A stretch of 64,000 bases of DNA from Falsiroseomonas sp051859025 (GCF_051859025.1 NZ_JBHYGL010000019.1:5064-69063), one strand, 5' to 3'; positions 7,773 through 16,704 are shown, numbered from the stretch's first letter. Made by a program: numbers and translations. Notes: generated by a model from the sequence alone, not told the origin.

Positions 7773-9875
7773 ATGACGGAGGCCGCGCAGAGCGCCACCG
7801 GGCAACTGCCCGCCCAACCGCCACGGGGCGCGCCCAGCCTCCGGCTCCGCCTGCTCGCCCTGGTGGCGCTGCTGGTGGTGGCGCTGATCGGGCTCGGCGG
7901 CCTCGCGGTCTGGCAGGCGCATGGGGAAAGCCGCCGCCAGGCCGGGGACAGGCTGCTGGCCGCCGCCCGCGCCATGGCGCACCGCATCGACCTGGAATTC
8001 GCCCGGGCGGAGGCGCTGCTGACCGGCTTCTCCGCCCAGCCCGGCCTGGCGGAGGGCGATGCGGAAGCCTTCCTGGCCGCCGCCGCCCGCCTCGGCCCGC
8101 TGCTCGATCCCTTGGCGGATGGCCGCGTCCTGGCCATGGCCCGGCTGGATGAAGGGCAACTCGCCAACACCGCCATGGGCATCCTGCCCACCGCCACCCC
8201 GATCCCCCCGGCCCTGGCGGAGGCGCTGGCCCGCGGCGGCACCGCCATCTCCAACCAGTATCGCGGCACCCTCACGGGCCGCCCCACCGTGGCGGTCGCC
8301 ATCCCTCTGCCGGCCGCCCCCGGCCAACCGCGCCTGGCCATCGGCCTGTCCCTGCCGGGGGAGGCGGTCGCACCCGCCCTCGGCGACGCGCCACCGCCGC
8401 AGGGCGCCGTGGCGGGGCTGATGGACCGCCAGGGCATCATCGTCGCCCGCAGCCGCGACCCGGCCGCCGCCATCGGCCAGCCGGCCGTCCCGGCGCTCGT
8501 CGCCGCCATGGCGCAGGCGCCCGAAGGCGTCGTGGAGGGCATCGCCAACCGGGATGGGGAGGTTTCCGTCATCGCCTTCGCCCGCGCCCCCGTATCCGGC
8601 TACGGCGCCGCGGTGGCGCAGCCCGAGGCGGTGTTCGAGGCCGGGCTGCGGGAGGCCCTGGCGCGGCTGCTGCTGAGCGCGCTGCCCGTGGCCCTTACGG
8701 GGCTTCTCCTCGCGATGCTGCTCGCGCTCCGCCTCCGCCGTGCACTGGGCGCCCTTTCGGGGGCACCGGAGGCCCCGCCGCTTGCGGAGGTGCAGGACCT
8801 GGCCCGGGCGCTGGCCGCCGCCGATGCCGCCCGCACCGCCACGGAAGCGGCGCTGCGCGAACGGACCGCCTGGCTGGAACAGGCCCAGCGCGCCGCCGCC
8901 GTCGGCACCTGGCGGCGGGACTTCGCCACCGGGGAACTGCGCTGGTCGGACGCCATGTTCCGACTCTATGGCCTCGACCCCGAAACCCAGGGCCCGCCCA
9001 CCCTCGCGCTGTGGCGCAGCCACCTGCTGCCGGAGGACCGCGCCGCCGGCATCGCCGCGCTGGAGACGGCGAAGCGCACCGGCCGGCATGAGGCAGAGGT
9101 GCGGATCCGCCGCGCGGACGGCGCCATCCGCTGGATCCGCGCCAGCGGCGCCGTGGAATACGCGCCGGACGGCACGCCGAGCCATATGGTCGGCGCCAGC
9201 CACGACGTCACCGAACAGCGCCTGCTCGCGCAGGAACGCGACGCCCGCTTCGCAGAGAAGGATTTGCTGGTGCAGGAGATGCACCACCGCGTGAAGAACA
9301 GCCTCCAGCTCGTCCAGGGGCTGCTGCTGCTCCAGGCCCGCGGCGCCGCCGACCCCGCGCTGGCGGAAAAGCTGCGGGAAGCCGCCGGCCGCATCGTCTC
9401 CATCGCCGCCGTCCATCGCCGCCTCTACGAAGGCGCGCCGGGCGTGGCGCAGGAGGTGGCCGAGCATCTGGGCGCGCTGGTCGAGGATCTGGCCCGCTCG
9501 ATCGGCTCCTCCGGCCGCGCCATCGACCTGGTGGCGGAACCGGGCATGCGCCTGCCCGCGGACCGGATGGCGGCGCTCGGCCTGCTGGTGACGGAGCTTG
9601 TCACCAACGCGCTGAAGCATGGCGCCGGCCGCATCACGGTGCGTTTCCAGCCGGGGCCAGCGGGCGCGGTGCTGGAGGTGGCGGATGAGGGTCCGGGCTT
9701 CGCCCCGGATTTCGACCCGACACTGTCCCGCGGCCTTGGCATGCGGGTTGCCCTGGCGATGACAAGGCAGCTCCGCGGCGCCCTGGCGGTGACGCCGGGG
9801 CCGGGCGGATGCGTCACGGTCCGGCTGCCAGCCGTGCCGGAGGAGCCGCCAGGGAACGTCCAAAAACTCGGCTAA
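7773..9875 (+). CDS. Membrane sensor histidine kinase, PAS plus HisKA_2
   Basis: A 700-residue inner-membrane kinase. TM1 spans about 23-46, followed by a periplasmic sensor region (50-295), TM2 (about 299-320), a cytoplasmic linker, a PAS domain (about 365-480, ending GASHDVTEQR), a HisKA_2 dimerisation/phosphoacceptor domain with His505 in MHHRVKNSLQ, and HATPase_c_2 (LVTELVTNALKHG, ADEGPGF). HisKA_2 kinases are common in alphaproteobacteria and often feed PhyR-type or single-domain regulators. An upstream extension to 7596 is open but not gene-like, so the ATG before TEAAQSATG was chosen. No cognate regulator is adjacent. Confidence 0.88.
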   Translation: MTEAAQSATGQLPAQPPRGAPSLRLRLLALVALLVVALIGLGGLAVWQAHGESRRQAGDRLLAAARAMAHRIDLEFARAEALLTGFSAQPGLAEGDAEAFLAAAARLGPLLDPLADGRVLAMARLDEGQLANTAMGILPTATPIPPALAEALARGGTAISNQYRGTLTGRPTVAVAIPLPAAPGQPRLAIGLSLPGEAVAPALGDAPPPQGAVAGLMDRQGIIVARSRDPAAAIGQPAVPALVAAMAQAPEGVVEGIANRDGEVSVIAFARAPVSGYGAAVAQPEAVFEAGLREALARLLLSALPVALTGLLLAMLLALRLRRALGALSGAPEAPPLAEVQDLARALAAADAARTATEAALRERTAWLEQAQRAAAVGTWRRDFATGELRWSDAMFRLYGLDPETQGPPTLALWRSHLLPEDRAAGIAALETAKRTGRHEAEVRIRRADGAIRWIRASGAVEYAPDGTPSHMVGASHDVTEQRLLAQERDARFAEKDLLVQEMHHRVKNSLQLVQGLLLLQARGAADPALAEKLREAAGRIVSIAAVHRRLYEGAPGVAQEVAEHLGALVEDLARSIGSSGRAIDLVAEPGMRLPADRMAALGLLVTELVTNALKHGAGRITVRFQPGPAGAVLEVADEGPGFAPDFDPTLSRGLGMRVALAMTRQLRGALAVTPGPGGCVTVRLPAVPEEPPGNVQKLG

Positions 9876-9914
9876 TCCCCGAAATTTTTGTTTCCCGCTT
9901 GTTGCCCCCGATCG

Positions 9915-9946
9915 ATTCACTTAAGGGTCGAATCAGCTAAGGATCG
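9915..9946. repeat. 16-bp tandem direct repeat just upstream of a small membrane protein gene
   Basis: Two adjacent 16-base copies (9915-9930 and 9931-9946) match at 12 of 16 positions and share the core TAAGGNTCGA. The second copy runs into the GAGGGA ribosome-binding site of the gene at 9956. The pair could be an operator or only a local duplication. Confidence 0.45.
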
Positions 9947-9955
9947 AGGGATCTC

Positions 9956-10408
9956 ATGGTCGTCGCGGCGGTCATCCTGGTTGCCCTGCTGCTGCTGCCC
10001 GGCGTGATCGCGGGGCTCATCGCCCGGCCGCTGTTCATCACCCCCGCCTTCACCACCCCGCCCCTGTCCACGCAGGATCTCCGCCATGTGCTGAACCAGC
10101 ACAGCGCGGGGCTGTTCGACATCCTGATGCGGTCGGTGGTGGCGGAATTCGCGCTCGGCTTCCTGGCCGGCAGCGTGGCGGTGACGCTGGCGCGCATGGT
10201 GCTGCGGCGGGAAAGGCTGATGCCGGTGGCCTATGCCGTCAGCATGGCGCTGGCCGGGCTGCTGGTCTTCGACCAGGCGTCGGCGGTGCTGCGCTTCGGG
10301 GTTTCCGAAGCGGCGGTCGGCATGGCGACCTACCTCATCGGCATCAGCGCCGGCCTGGTGGTCGCCGCCACCTTCGCGGACAGCAAGGCCCAGCGGGAAG
10401 CCCGGTAG
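9956..10408 (+). CDS. Small integral membrane protein of unknown function
   Basis: A 150-residue protein I do not assign to a family. The N-terminus is a strong hydrophobic segment (about 3-24). Further hydrophobic stretches lie at about 66-82, 91-106 and 120-141, so three or four membrane spans are likely. A polar loop (40-60) and a charged RMVLRRERLM patch lie between them. GAGGGA sits 7 bases before the ATG. The next gene is convergent, so the gene appears to be transcribed alone. Codon use matches the neighbours. Confidence 0.75.
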   Translation: MVVAAVILVALLLLPGVIAGLIARPLFITPAFTTPPLSTQDLRHVLNQHSAGLFDILMRSVVAEFALGFLAGSVAVTLARMVLRRERLMPVAYAVSMALAGLLVFDQASAVLRFGVSEAAVGMATYLIGISAGLVVAATFADSKAQREAR

Positions 10409-10421
10409 TGGGGCAGCGCCC

Positions 10422-11240
10422 TCAGCTGCCCAGGCGTCGCAGGAAGGCGCCGTGGACGAAGCCGTCCTGCACGCCATCGCCCTGCAGATCCACCAGGCGC
10501 CAATCGCCATCCTCCCGCAGCACGCGCAGCTTCGTGCCCGGCGCCAGCTTCGCCACTACCGCGAAGGCGGGGCTCGGGCCGCCGCGCAGGTTCAGCTCAT
10601 CCCGCACCACCACCTCGAACTGGCCGAGGTCGCGTTCCGCCAGCGTCCCCGACCCCGCCGCGCCGCCCAGCGACTGGAAACGCCGCATCGGGAAGGCCGG
10701 GCCGGGGTCCACCTTCCGCCGGGGGGCAATGTCGTCATGCCCGACCACTTCCTGGATGGTCGGATAGGTCGCGCGCAGCGCGATGGTGATCGCCTCCACC
10801 GCGCGCAGCTGCGCTTCCGGATAGGATTCCCACGCCATCTCCGGCCCGCCATTGCGGTGCCGCGCCACCACCACCTGGTCGGGCTGGAAGACCCGGCCCA
10901 GCCCTTCCCGCGTCCAGCCATCGCCGGCGCGCCGGTCGAGGAAGCCGAGATTGGCGATCTCGATCCCGATGGAATGGCCGTTCAGCCCGTTGAAGCCGCG
11001 CCAGGATGAGGGGCCGGCGTGGAAGGCCTCCGTCGTGAAATCGACGGTCTGGATGATGGATCCGTCGCGTTCCACGAACAGGTGCGCCGACAGGCCGCGA
11101 TCCTTGATGGCGCGCACCGATCCCAGCGCCGACCCGCCCGCGGTGTAGTGCATGACGATGAAGCGCGGCGTGATCGGGCCGCCGACATGCGGCGTGGCGT
11201 CGAAGGGCACGCCATCCAGCCTGTTGCGCTTGACCTGCAT
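10422..11240 (-). CDS. N-acetylmuramoyl-L-alanine amidase (Amidase_2) with C-terminal SH3-like domain
   Basis: Zinc amidase that cleaves the amide bond between MurNAc and L-Ala in peptidoglycan or muropeptides. Amidase_2 residues are visible: His31 (HYTAG), the catalytic-type Glu94 in HSIGIEI, His168 (GHDDIAP) and the Lys176/Asp178 pair in RRKVDPGPAF. Residues about 205-272 form a bacterial SH3-like module (LNLRGGPSPAFAVVAKL, LAPGTKLRVL). The 272-residue product begins MQVKRNRLDGV without a signal peptide. It could therefore be a cytoplasmic AmpD-like recycling enzyme, although the SH3-like tail is more usual in wall-targeted enzymes. Confidence 0.85.
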   Translation of the reverse strand: MQVKRNRLDGVPFDATPHVGGPITPRFIVMHYTAGGSALGSVRAIKDRGLSAHLFVERDGSIIQTVDFTTEAFHAGPSSWRGFNGLNGHSIGIEIANLGFLDRRAGDGWTREGLGRVFQPDQVVVARHRNGGPEMAWESYPEAQLRAVEAITIALRATYPTIQEVVGHDDIAPRRKVDPGPAFPMRRFQSLGGAAGSGTLAERDLGQFEVVVRDELNLRGGPSPAFAVVAKLAPGTKLRVLREDGDWRLVDLQGDGVQDGFVHGAFLRRLGS

Positions 11241-11333
11241 CGCCCGTCCCCACGCCTTGTGCGTGGCCGGAACGTTAACGCCTGCGTGATGGCGGCCGCA
11301 ACCTTGGCGCGCTTTGTCGCGCCCGGTATCGCG

Positions 11334-11783
11334 TCAGGCTTTCTTCTCCCAGCCTCGCGGCCCCTGCTGCCAATAGGCCAGCGCATGCCCTTCGGCCTTG
11401 GCCGCCTTCCAGCGCGCCCGCGCCGCGGCCACCGCCGCGTCATCCCCGCCATCGAACAGGTCCAGCACGCGGTCGAAGGCATCGAGCCGCGCGCTGGTCG
11501 TGCCTTCCAGCAGTAACAGGAAGCGCGCGCCGTTCGGGGCCTCCCCATCCTCGGTCGTCAGCCAGATCGGCTGGAGTTCCGCCTGCCCGCTGCGCGGCGT
11601 GCCATGCGGCAGCCAGTCCGGGTCGGGACAGGTCCAGAGCGACGCATCCAGCGCCTCCAGCCGCTCCTGCGACGCCAGTCGCACCATGGCGCGCCCGCCG
11701 CCGGCCAGCACCCGGCCCAGCAGCTTCGGCAGCGCCTGTTCCAGCGGCGTGCGGGTCAGATGGTAGAAACCGTATTCCGCCAC
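11334..11783 (-). CDS. holC: DNA polymerase III chi subunit
   Basis: Accessory subunit of the replicative clamp-loader complex that links the holoenzyme to single-strand-binding protein. The 149-residue protein starts EYGFYHLTRTPLEQALPKLL and has the HolC core (AMVRLASQERLEALDASLW, then a DPDWLPHG segment). It starts with GTG at 11783, and the G is shared with the TAG stop of the upstream aminopeptidase gene, so the two are translationally coupled. A pepA-holC arrangement is common in proteobacteria and supports the call. Confidence 0.92.
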   Translation of the reverse strand: MAEYGFYHLTRTPLEQALPKLLGRVLAGGGRAMVRLASQERLEALDASLWTCPDPDWLPHGTPRSGQAELQPIWLTTEDGEAPNGARFLLLLEGTTSARLDAFDRVLDLFDGGDDAAVAAARARWKAAKAEGHALAYWQQGPRGWEKKA

Positions 11784-13189
11784 TACAGCGCTTCCTCATG
11801 ATGCATCGCCACCCAGCGATCCAGCAGCCGCACGCCGAAGCCGGTAGCGCCCGCCGGCCCCAGCGCATGGGCCGCGTCCTGCGTATCCACCCCCGCGATG
11901 TCGAGATGCGCCCAGGGCCCCTCCCCCGCGAATTCCCGCAGGAAGGCCGCGGCGTGGCTGGCATCGGGCAGGAAACGGCCGCTCTGGCACTGGCGGATAT
12001 CGGCGATGTCGGATGTCAGGTCTTCCCGGTGCGCCTCCCCGATCGGCATGGGCCAGAGATGTTCGCCCACCGCCTCCCCCGCCGCCGCCAGCGCGGCCGC
12101 CAGCGCGCCATCATTGCAGAACAGCCCCGCGCGGTGATGGCCGAGTGCCGTCACGATCGCCCCCGTCAGCGTCGCGAGGTCCACCACAGCCCGCGGCGCG
12201 AAGCGGCTGACGGCGTGGTGCAGCGCATCGGCCAGCACCAGGCGCCCCTCCGCATCCGTGTCCACCACCTCCACCGTCCGGCCCGATGCCGTGCGCAGCA
12301 CGTCGCCGGGGCGGTAGGAGGCCGCGCCCGTCGCATTCTCCGCGATCGCCAGCACCGCGACGGCCGGGCAGGGCGAACCGCGCCGCGCCAGCGCCAGCAT
12401 CGCCCCCGCGCAGGCCGCCGCGCCCGCCATGTCCGCCCGCATCGACTCCATCCCCGCCGCCCCCTTGATGGAGATGCCGCCGGTGTCGAAGACGATGCCC
12501 TTGCCGACGAAGGCCACCGGCGGCGCGTCATGCGTGCCGCGCCAGCGCAACGTCACCAGCCGGGGGGGCGATGCGCTGCCCTGCCCCACGGCCAGCAGCG
12601 CGCCATAGCCTTCCCGCGCCAGGCGCTTCCGGCCCCAGACCTCCACCTCGATCCCATGGCGGGACAGCGCCCGAAGCCGGCGCACGAAATCCCGCGTGGT
12701 CAGCACGTTGGCGGGCTCGGAGATCCAGTCCCGCGCCATCAGGCAGCCGCGCAGCGCCGCCGAGGCATCCCGCCACGCCGCCCGCGCCGCGCGCGCATCC
12801 TCCACCAGCACGGACAGCGCCCGCGGCGACGCTTCCTGCGCCGGGATGGCCCGGTAGCGGTCGAAGCGCCAGGCGCCGAGCGCCATGCCCGCCGCCATCG
12901 CCGCCGCATCCAAGGGGGCGAGCCCCCGCGCATCCAGCACGGCCTCCGCCTGCCCCTTCAACGCCAGGGCCGCGGCCACGCCTGCCCGCTCCCAATCCAA
13001 CGCCCGGGCCGGCGTGCCGATGCCGACCAGCAGCGGCCCGGGGACGAGGTCCAGCACCGCCCCGGGCTCCGCCCGGAACGCCGCGGCCTCCATCGCCGCA
13101 TGCCATGCCGGCGGCGCGGCGCCCGAAGCGACCGGCAGCACCACCCGCGCGTCCCGGGGCGCGGCCTTGCGGAAGCGAAGGCTCAGCAT
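11783..13189 (-). CDS. Leucyl aminopeptidase family protein (M17), divergent paralog
   Basis: A 468-residue cytosolic two-metal aminopeptidase of family M17. The catalytic region is intact: VAFVGKGIVFDTGGISIK, then MRADMAGAA, then TDAEGRLVLADAL. The first residue of the usual NTDAEGRL signature is Asp here, while the metal-binding Asp and Glu and the Arg are kept. The N-terminal domain is shorter and diverged from the pepA just upstream. It lies 9 bases downstream of pepA and overlaps holC by one base, so all three form one operon. It is probably an old tandem duplicate with different specificity. Confidence 0.9.
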   Translation of the reverse strand: MLSLRFRKAAPRDARVVLPVASGAAPPAWHAAMEAAAFRAEPGAVLDLVPGPLLVGIGTPARALDWERAGVAAALALKGQAEAVLDARGLAPLDAAAMAAGMALGAWRFDRYRAIPAQEASPRALSVLVEDARAARAAWRDASAALRGCLMARDWISEPANVLTTRDFVRRLRALSRHGIEVEVWGRKRLAREGYGALLAVGQGSASPPRLVTLRWRGTHDAPPVAFVGKGIVFDTGGISIKGAAGMESMRADMAGAAACAGAMLALARRGSPCPAVAVLAIAENATGAASYRPGDVLRTASGRTVEVVDTDAEGRLVLADALHHAVSRFAPRAVVDLATLTGAIVTALGHHRAGLFCNDGALAAALAAAGEAVGEHLWPMPIGEAHREDLTSDIADIRQCQSGRFLPDASHAAAFLREFAGEGPWAHLDIAGVDTQDAAHALGPAGATGFGVRLLDRWVAMHHEEAL

Positions 13190-13198
13190 CGCCGGGCC

Positions 13199-14683
13199 TC
13201 AGCCCTCGCCCATCTCCGCCACCAGGCGGTCCAGCATCCGCACCCCATAGGCGGTGGCGCCCTTCGGCACCGTCGGCTGGTCCTTGCTGCTCCAGGCCGT
13301 GCCCGCGATGTCGAGATGCGCCCACGGCATCGGCCCGTCCTTCACGTTGACGAAGCGCTGGATGAACTGCGCCGCGGTGATGGACCCGCCCGGCCGCCCG
13401 CCGACATTCTTCATGTCGGCGATGTCGGACCGGATCTGCTTGTCATAGGCATCGCCCAGCGGCATGCGCCACGCCTTCTCCCCCACCGCCGCACCGGCGG
13501 CGATGATGCGGGACGCCAGTTCGTCGTCATTGCTGAACAGGCCGGCATGTTCGTGGCCGAGCGCGATGATGATGGCGCCCGTCAGCGTCGCCAGGTCGAT
13601 CATGCAGCGGGGCTGGAAGCGTTCCTGCGCGTACCAGATGACATCGGCCAGCACGAGGCGCCCCTCGGCATCGGTGTTGATCACCTCCACCGTCTGGCCG
13701 CTATAGGTCTTGACCACGTCGCCCGGCCGCTGCGCGGTGCCGGACGGCATGTTCTCCACCAGCCCCACCAGCCCGACCACGTCACACTTGGCCCGCCGGC
13801 CGGCCAGCGCCGCCATCAGCCCGACCACGGTGCCCGCGCCGGCCATGTCCCACTTCATGTCCTCCATCCCGCCGGCCGGCTTGATGGAGATGCCGCCGGT
13901 GTCGAAGGTCACGCCCTTGCCGATGAAGGCCATGGGCTTCGCGCCGCGCCGGTTCTTGGGCGCGCCCTTCCACTGCATGACCACCAGGCGCGGTTCATGC
14001 TGGCTGCCCTGCGCGACGCCGATCATCGCCCCGAAGCCGAGTTTTTGCAGTTCCTTAAGCCCCATGACTTCCACTTCGACGCCGAGCTTCTCCAGCCCCT
14101 TGCAGCGTTCGGCGAATTCGATGGGGTGCAGGATGTTGGGCGGCTCGCTCACCAGTTCCCGCGTCAGGAAGACGCCATCGGCCACGGCGCGCATCGGCGC
14201 GAAGGCCTGCTTGGCGGCGTTGGGTTCCGCGGCCGCGATCGCCAGCCGTTCCAGCTTCGGCTTGTCCTCCTCCTTCTCCCGCGTCCGGTAGCGGTCGAAG
14301 CGCCAGGCGCGCAGCAGGGCCCCCAGGCCGAGGCTCGCCGCCAGCGGGGCCGCCAGCGTATCGGCCAGCACCGTCGCCTCCCGGTCCTGGGCCAGGGCCG
14401 GGATCAGCGCGCCCCCCGCCGCCTCCGCCGCCGCGCCATCCAGCTCCGCTTCCTTGCCGAGGCCGACCGCGACGACCTTGGTGAAGCCGCCAAGCGCCCA
14501 GAGCGTGGTCGCCTGGCCCTTCCGGCCCTTGAAGCCCGCGGCCTCCAGCGCCCGGGTCAGCGCGCCGCCCGCATCCTTGTCCGCCTGCGCGAAAAGACCC
14601 GCGGGCTCCACCCCCTCCGCCAGCGGCACGACCAGCGTGCCGGTCTTGGGAAGGGCGGCTTTGACGAAAGCGATGTCGGGCAT
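13199..14683 (-). CDS. pepA: Leucyl aminopeptidase
   Basis: M17 two-metal aminopeptidase that removes N-terminal residues from peptides in the cytoplasm; in some bacteria PepA also binds DNA. The 494-residue product has normal PepA length. It has an N-terminal macro-like domain (PDIAFVKAALPKTGTLVVPLA) and a catalytic domain with VAFIGKGVTFDTGGISIK, MKWDMAGAG and the full signature NTDAEGRL. An ATG 39 bases further upstream is open, but the one at 14683 gives the family's usual start. First gene of the pepA-M17-holC operon. Confidence 0.95.
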   Translation of the reverse strand: MPDIAFVKAALPKTGTLVVPLAEGVEPAGLFAQADKDAGGALTRALEAAGFKGRKGQATTLWALGGFTKVVAVGLGKEAELDGAAAEAAGGALIPALAQDREATVLADTLAAPLAASLGLGALLRAWRFDRYRTREKEEDKPKLERLAIAAAEPNAAKQAFAPMRAVADGVFLTRELVSEPPNILHPIEFAERCKGLEKLGVEVEVMGLKELQKLGFGAMIGVAQGSQHEPRLVVMQWKGAPKNRRGAKPMAFIGKGVTFDTGGISIKPAGGMEDMKWDMAGAGTVVGLMAALAGRRAKCDVVGLVGLVENMPSGTAQRPGDVVKTYSGQTVEVINTDAEGRLVLADVIWYAQERFQPRCMIDLATLTGAIIIALGHEHAGLFSNDDELASRIIAAGAAVGEKAWRMPLGDAYDKQIRSDIADMKNVGGRPGGSITAAQFIQRFVNVKDGPMPWAHLDIAGTAWSSKDQPTVPKGATAYGVRMLDRLVAEMGEG

Positions 14684-14834
14684 GGGGTGCGGCGTCCGTC
14701 TGGTTTGCGGGGAGACTAACATCCCCCGCAGCCCCGGTCACAACGGGGTGGCTGCCCATTCGGCGCCCCGTCCAGAAACGCGCGAAACACGCTTCTTCTT
14801 CCCCGCCTGCCCCGCCGGCGCTACAGGTCGCGCC

Positions 14835-15611
14835 ATGCGGAACGAGGACCTTCTCGCTTTGGCCGTGCGTCTGACCGTGGCCGCTGCCGCCGCGATCAAC
14901 GCCATCCGCGCCGCCGGCTTCGCCGTGGAACACAAGCGCGACCATTCCCCCGTCACCGTCGCCGACCGCATCGCGGAAGCCCTGATCGTGGAAGGCCTGC
15001 GCGAGGCCACCCCCCTCATCCCCGTGGTGGCCGAGGAAGCGGTCGCCGCCGGCCATGGCGCCCTGCCCGGCCACTTTCCCCAAGGGCGCTTCTGGCTGGT
15101 CGATCCCCTGGACGGCACGGCGGAATTCGCCGAGGGCCATGACAGCTTCGCGGTCAATATCGGCCTGGTCGAGAATGGCCGCCCCATCCTCGGCGCCGTG
15201 GCCCTGCCGGCGAGCGGGGAGGTCTTCGCCGGCATCGTGGGCATCGGCGCCTGGAAGCGGGATGCTGCCGGCCAGCGCCCCATCGCGGCGCGGCGCATCC
15301 CCGCCAGCGGCGCCACCGCCATGGTCAGCCGGCGCCATGACCACGACCCGCGCATCCTGGATTTCCTGGCCGCGCGCCAGGTCGTCGCCGTCACCAGCAT
15401 CGGATCGGCCGAGAAGTTCTGCCGCCTGGCGGAAGGGGCCGCGGACTACTACCCCCGCCGCGGCCCGACGAGCGAATGGGACACCGCCGCGCCCGAAGCG
15501 GTGCTGATCGCCGCCGGCGGCCGCATGGCGGATTGGGACGGCGCGGCGCTGCGCTACGGCAAGCCTGGCTGGCGCAACCCGCCCTTCATCGCTGAAGGCC
15601 TTGGGGCGTGA
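14835..15611 (+). CDS. cysQ: Inositol monophosphatase-family 3'(2'),5'-bisphosphate nucleotidase, CysQ-like
   Basis: Mg-dependent phosphatase that most likely removes the 3'-phosphate from PAP/PAPS, recycling the by-product of sulfate assimilation. In the 258-residue protein, SPVTVADRIAEALI (38-51), VVAEE (64-68), the metal signature DPLDGTAEF (90-98) and the C-terminal WDTAAPEAVL are all present. A longer open frame reaches 14454, but the ATG at 14835 begins the family domain. It is followed 13 bases later by tsaC, so co-transcription is likely. Related inositol-phosphatase paralogs cannot be fully excluded. Confidence 0.85.
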   Translation: MRNEDLLALAVRLTVAAAAAINAIRAAGFAVEHKRDHSPVTVADRIAEALIVEGLREATPLIPVVAEEAVAAGHGALPGHFPQGRFWLVDPLDGTAEFAEGHDSFAVNIGLVENGRPILGAVALPASGEVFAGIVGIGAWKRDAAGQRPIAARRIPASGATAMVSRRHDHDPRILDFLAARQVVAVTSIGSAEKFCRLAEGAADYYPRRGPTSEWDTAAPEAVLIAAGGRMADWDGAALRYGKPGWRNPPFIAEGLGA

Positions 15612-15624
15612 TAATAGCGGGCGC

Positions 15625-16599
15625 ATGACGCGCCTGATCACCGATGTCGCCGAAGCCGCCGCCCTGCTGCGGGGGGGCGAACTGGTCGCCTTCGCGACGG
15701 AGACCGTCTACGGCCTCGGCGCCGATGCCCGCAACGCCCGCGCCGTGGCCTCGATCTTCGAGGCCAAGGGCCGCCCCCATTTCAACCCGCTGATCTCCCA
15801 CTTCCACAGCGCGGACGCAGCCTTCGCGGAGATCGTGGCCGACCGGCGCGCGGAATTGCTGGCCGCGCATTGCTGGCCCGGCCCGCTGACGCTGGTGCTG
15901 CCCCGCCGCCCGGAATCCCGGATCGACCTGCTGGCCGGCGCGGGGCTCGACACGCTGGCCGTCCGGGTTCCCTCCCACCCCCAGGCGCGCGAATTGCTGC
16001 GCCTGGCCGGCATCCCCATCGCCGCCCCCTCCGCCAACCGGTCCGGGGAGGTCAGCCCGACCACCGCCGCCCATGTGCTGGCCGGCCTGTCCGGGCGCAT
16101 CGCCGCGGTGCTGGATGGCGGCGCCTGCGATGTGGGGGTGGAGAGCACGGTCCTCGACCTTTCCTCTCCTACCGGCGCCGTGCTGCTGCGCCCCGGCGGC
16201 ATCACCGCCGCGCAGATCGAGGCCCTGATCGGCCCCATCGGCCGCCCCGTCCCGCCCTCCGCCGCCGCCGCCACGCAGACGCTGCGCAGCCCCGGGCTGA
16301 TGCTGTCCCACTACGCGCCGCGGCTTCCCGTGCGGCTGGATGCCGCCACCGTCGGGCAGGAGGAGGCGCTGCTCGCCTTCGGCCCCGCGCCGCTGCCGGG
16401 CGCGGGCGCGCTGTGGAACCTCTCCCCCTCCGGGCACCCGGCGGAGGCCGCCGCGCGGCTCTTCGCCGGGCTGCGCTGGCTGGATGCGGAAGGGGCGCGC
16501 CTCGGCCTGTCTGGCATCGCCGCCATGCCCATCCCGGCCGCGGGGCTGGGGGAGGCGATCCGCGACCGCCTGGCCCGCGCCGCCGCGCCGCGGGGGTAG
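15625..16599 (+). CDS. tsaC: L-threonylcarbamoyladenylate synthase, Sua5 type
   Basis: Makes threonylcarbamoyl-AMP from threonine, bicarbonate and ATP for the universal t6A37 modification of ANN-decoding tRNAs. The 324-residue product has the YrdC domain (FATETVYGLGADA, KGRPHFNPLISH, VRVPSHPQARELL, APSANRSGEVSPTTAAHV) and then a linker and C-terminal Sua5 domain (from about LRSPGLMLSHYAPR). It is therefore the two-domain Sua5 form rather than the short TsaC. The ATG at 15625 follows the upstream stop by 13 bases. Confidence 0.93.
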   Translation: MTRLITDVAEAAALLRGGELVAFATETVYGLGADARNARAVASIFEAKGRPHFNPLISHFHSADAAFAEIVADRRAELLAAHCWPGPLTLVLPRRPESRIDLLAGAGLDTLAVRVPSHPQARELLRLAGIPIAAPSANRSGEVSPTTAAHVLAGLSGRIAAVLDGGACDVGVESTVLDLSSPTGAVLLRPGGITAAQIEALIGPIGRPVPPSAAAATQTLRSPGLMLSHYAPRLPVRLDAATVGQEEALLAFGPAPLPGAGALWNLSPSGHPAEAAARLFAGLRWLDAEGARLGLSGIAAMPIPAAGLGEAIRDRLARAAAPRG

Positions 16600-16668
16600 T
16601 CCAGGCTGGTGCGCCCATTTTGCGCGCAGCACGCTTGCCATTCGGGCATCACCCCAGCACCACCTGAC

Positions 16669-16704
16669 GATTCGCCCGCGAATCGGGCTGGCCCCCGGTT
16701 TGCT
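16669..16704 (+). promoter_or_regulatory. Candidate sigma-54 promoter with adjoining palindromic operator
   Basis: The -24/-12 element at 16689-16704 reads TGGCCCCCGGTTTGCT. It keeps the GG-N10-GC spacing and matches TGGCACG-N4-TTGCW at all but two defined positions. Five bases upstream is a perfect palindrome, GATTCGC-CC-GCGAATC (16669-16684). A second imperfect dyad (TGCGC-N9-GCGCA) lies near 16610-16630. The predicted leader before the ATG at 16749 is about 35 bases. Sigma-54 control fits the nitrogen-related operon downstream. Confidence 0.5.

Noticed and set aside
7329..9920. 863-codon minus-strand open frame opposite the second sensor kinase
   Set aside because: Antisense shadow of a GC-rich gene: its product is low-complexity Gly/Arg/His, while the plus strand gives clear PAS, HisKA_2 and ATPase motifs.
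11798..14719. 973-codon plus-strand open frame opposite the two aminopeptidase genes
   Set aside because: It is Arg/His/Gln-rich with no domain. The minus strand has two intact M17 enzymes and holC.
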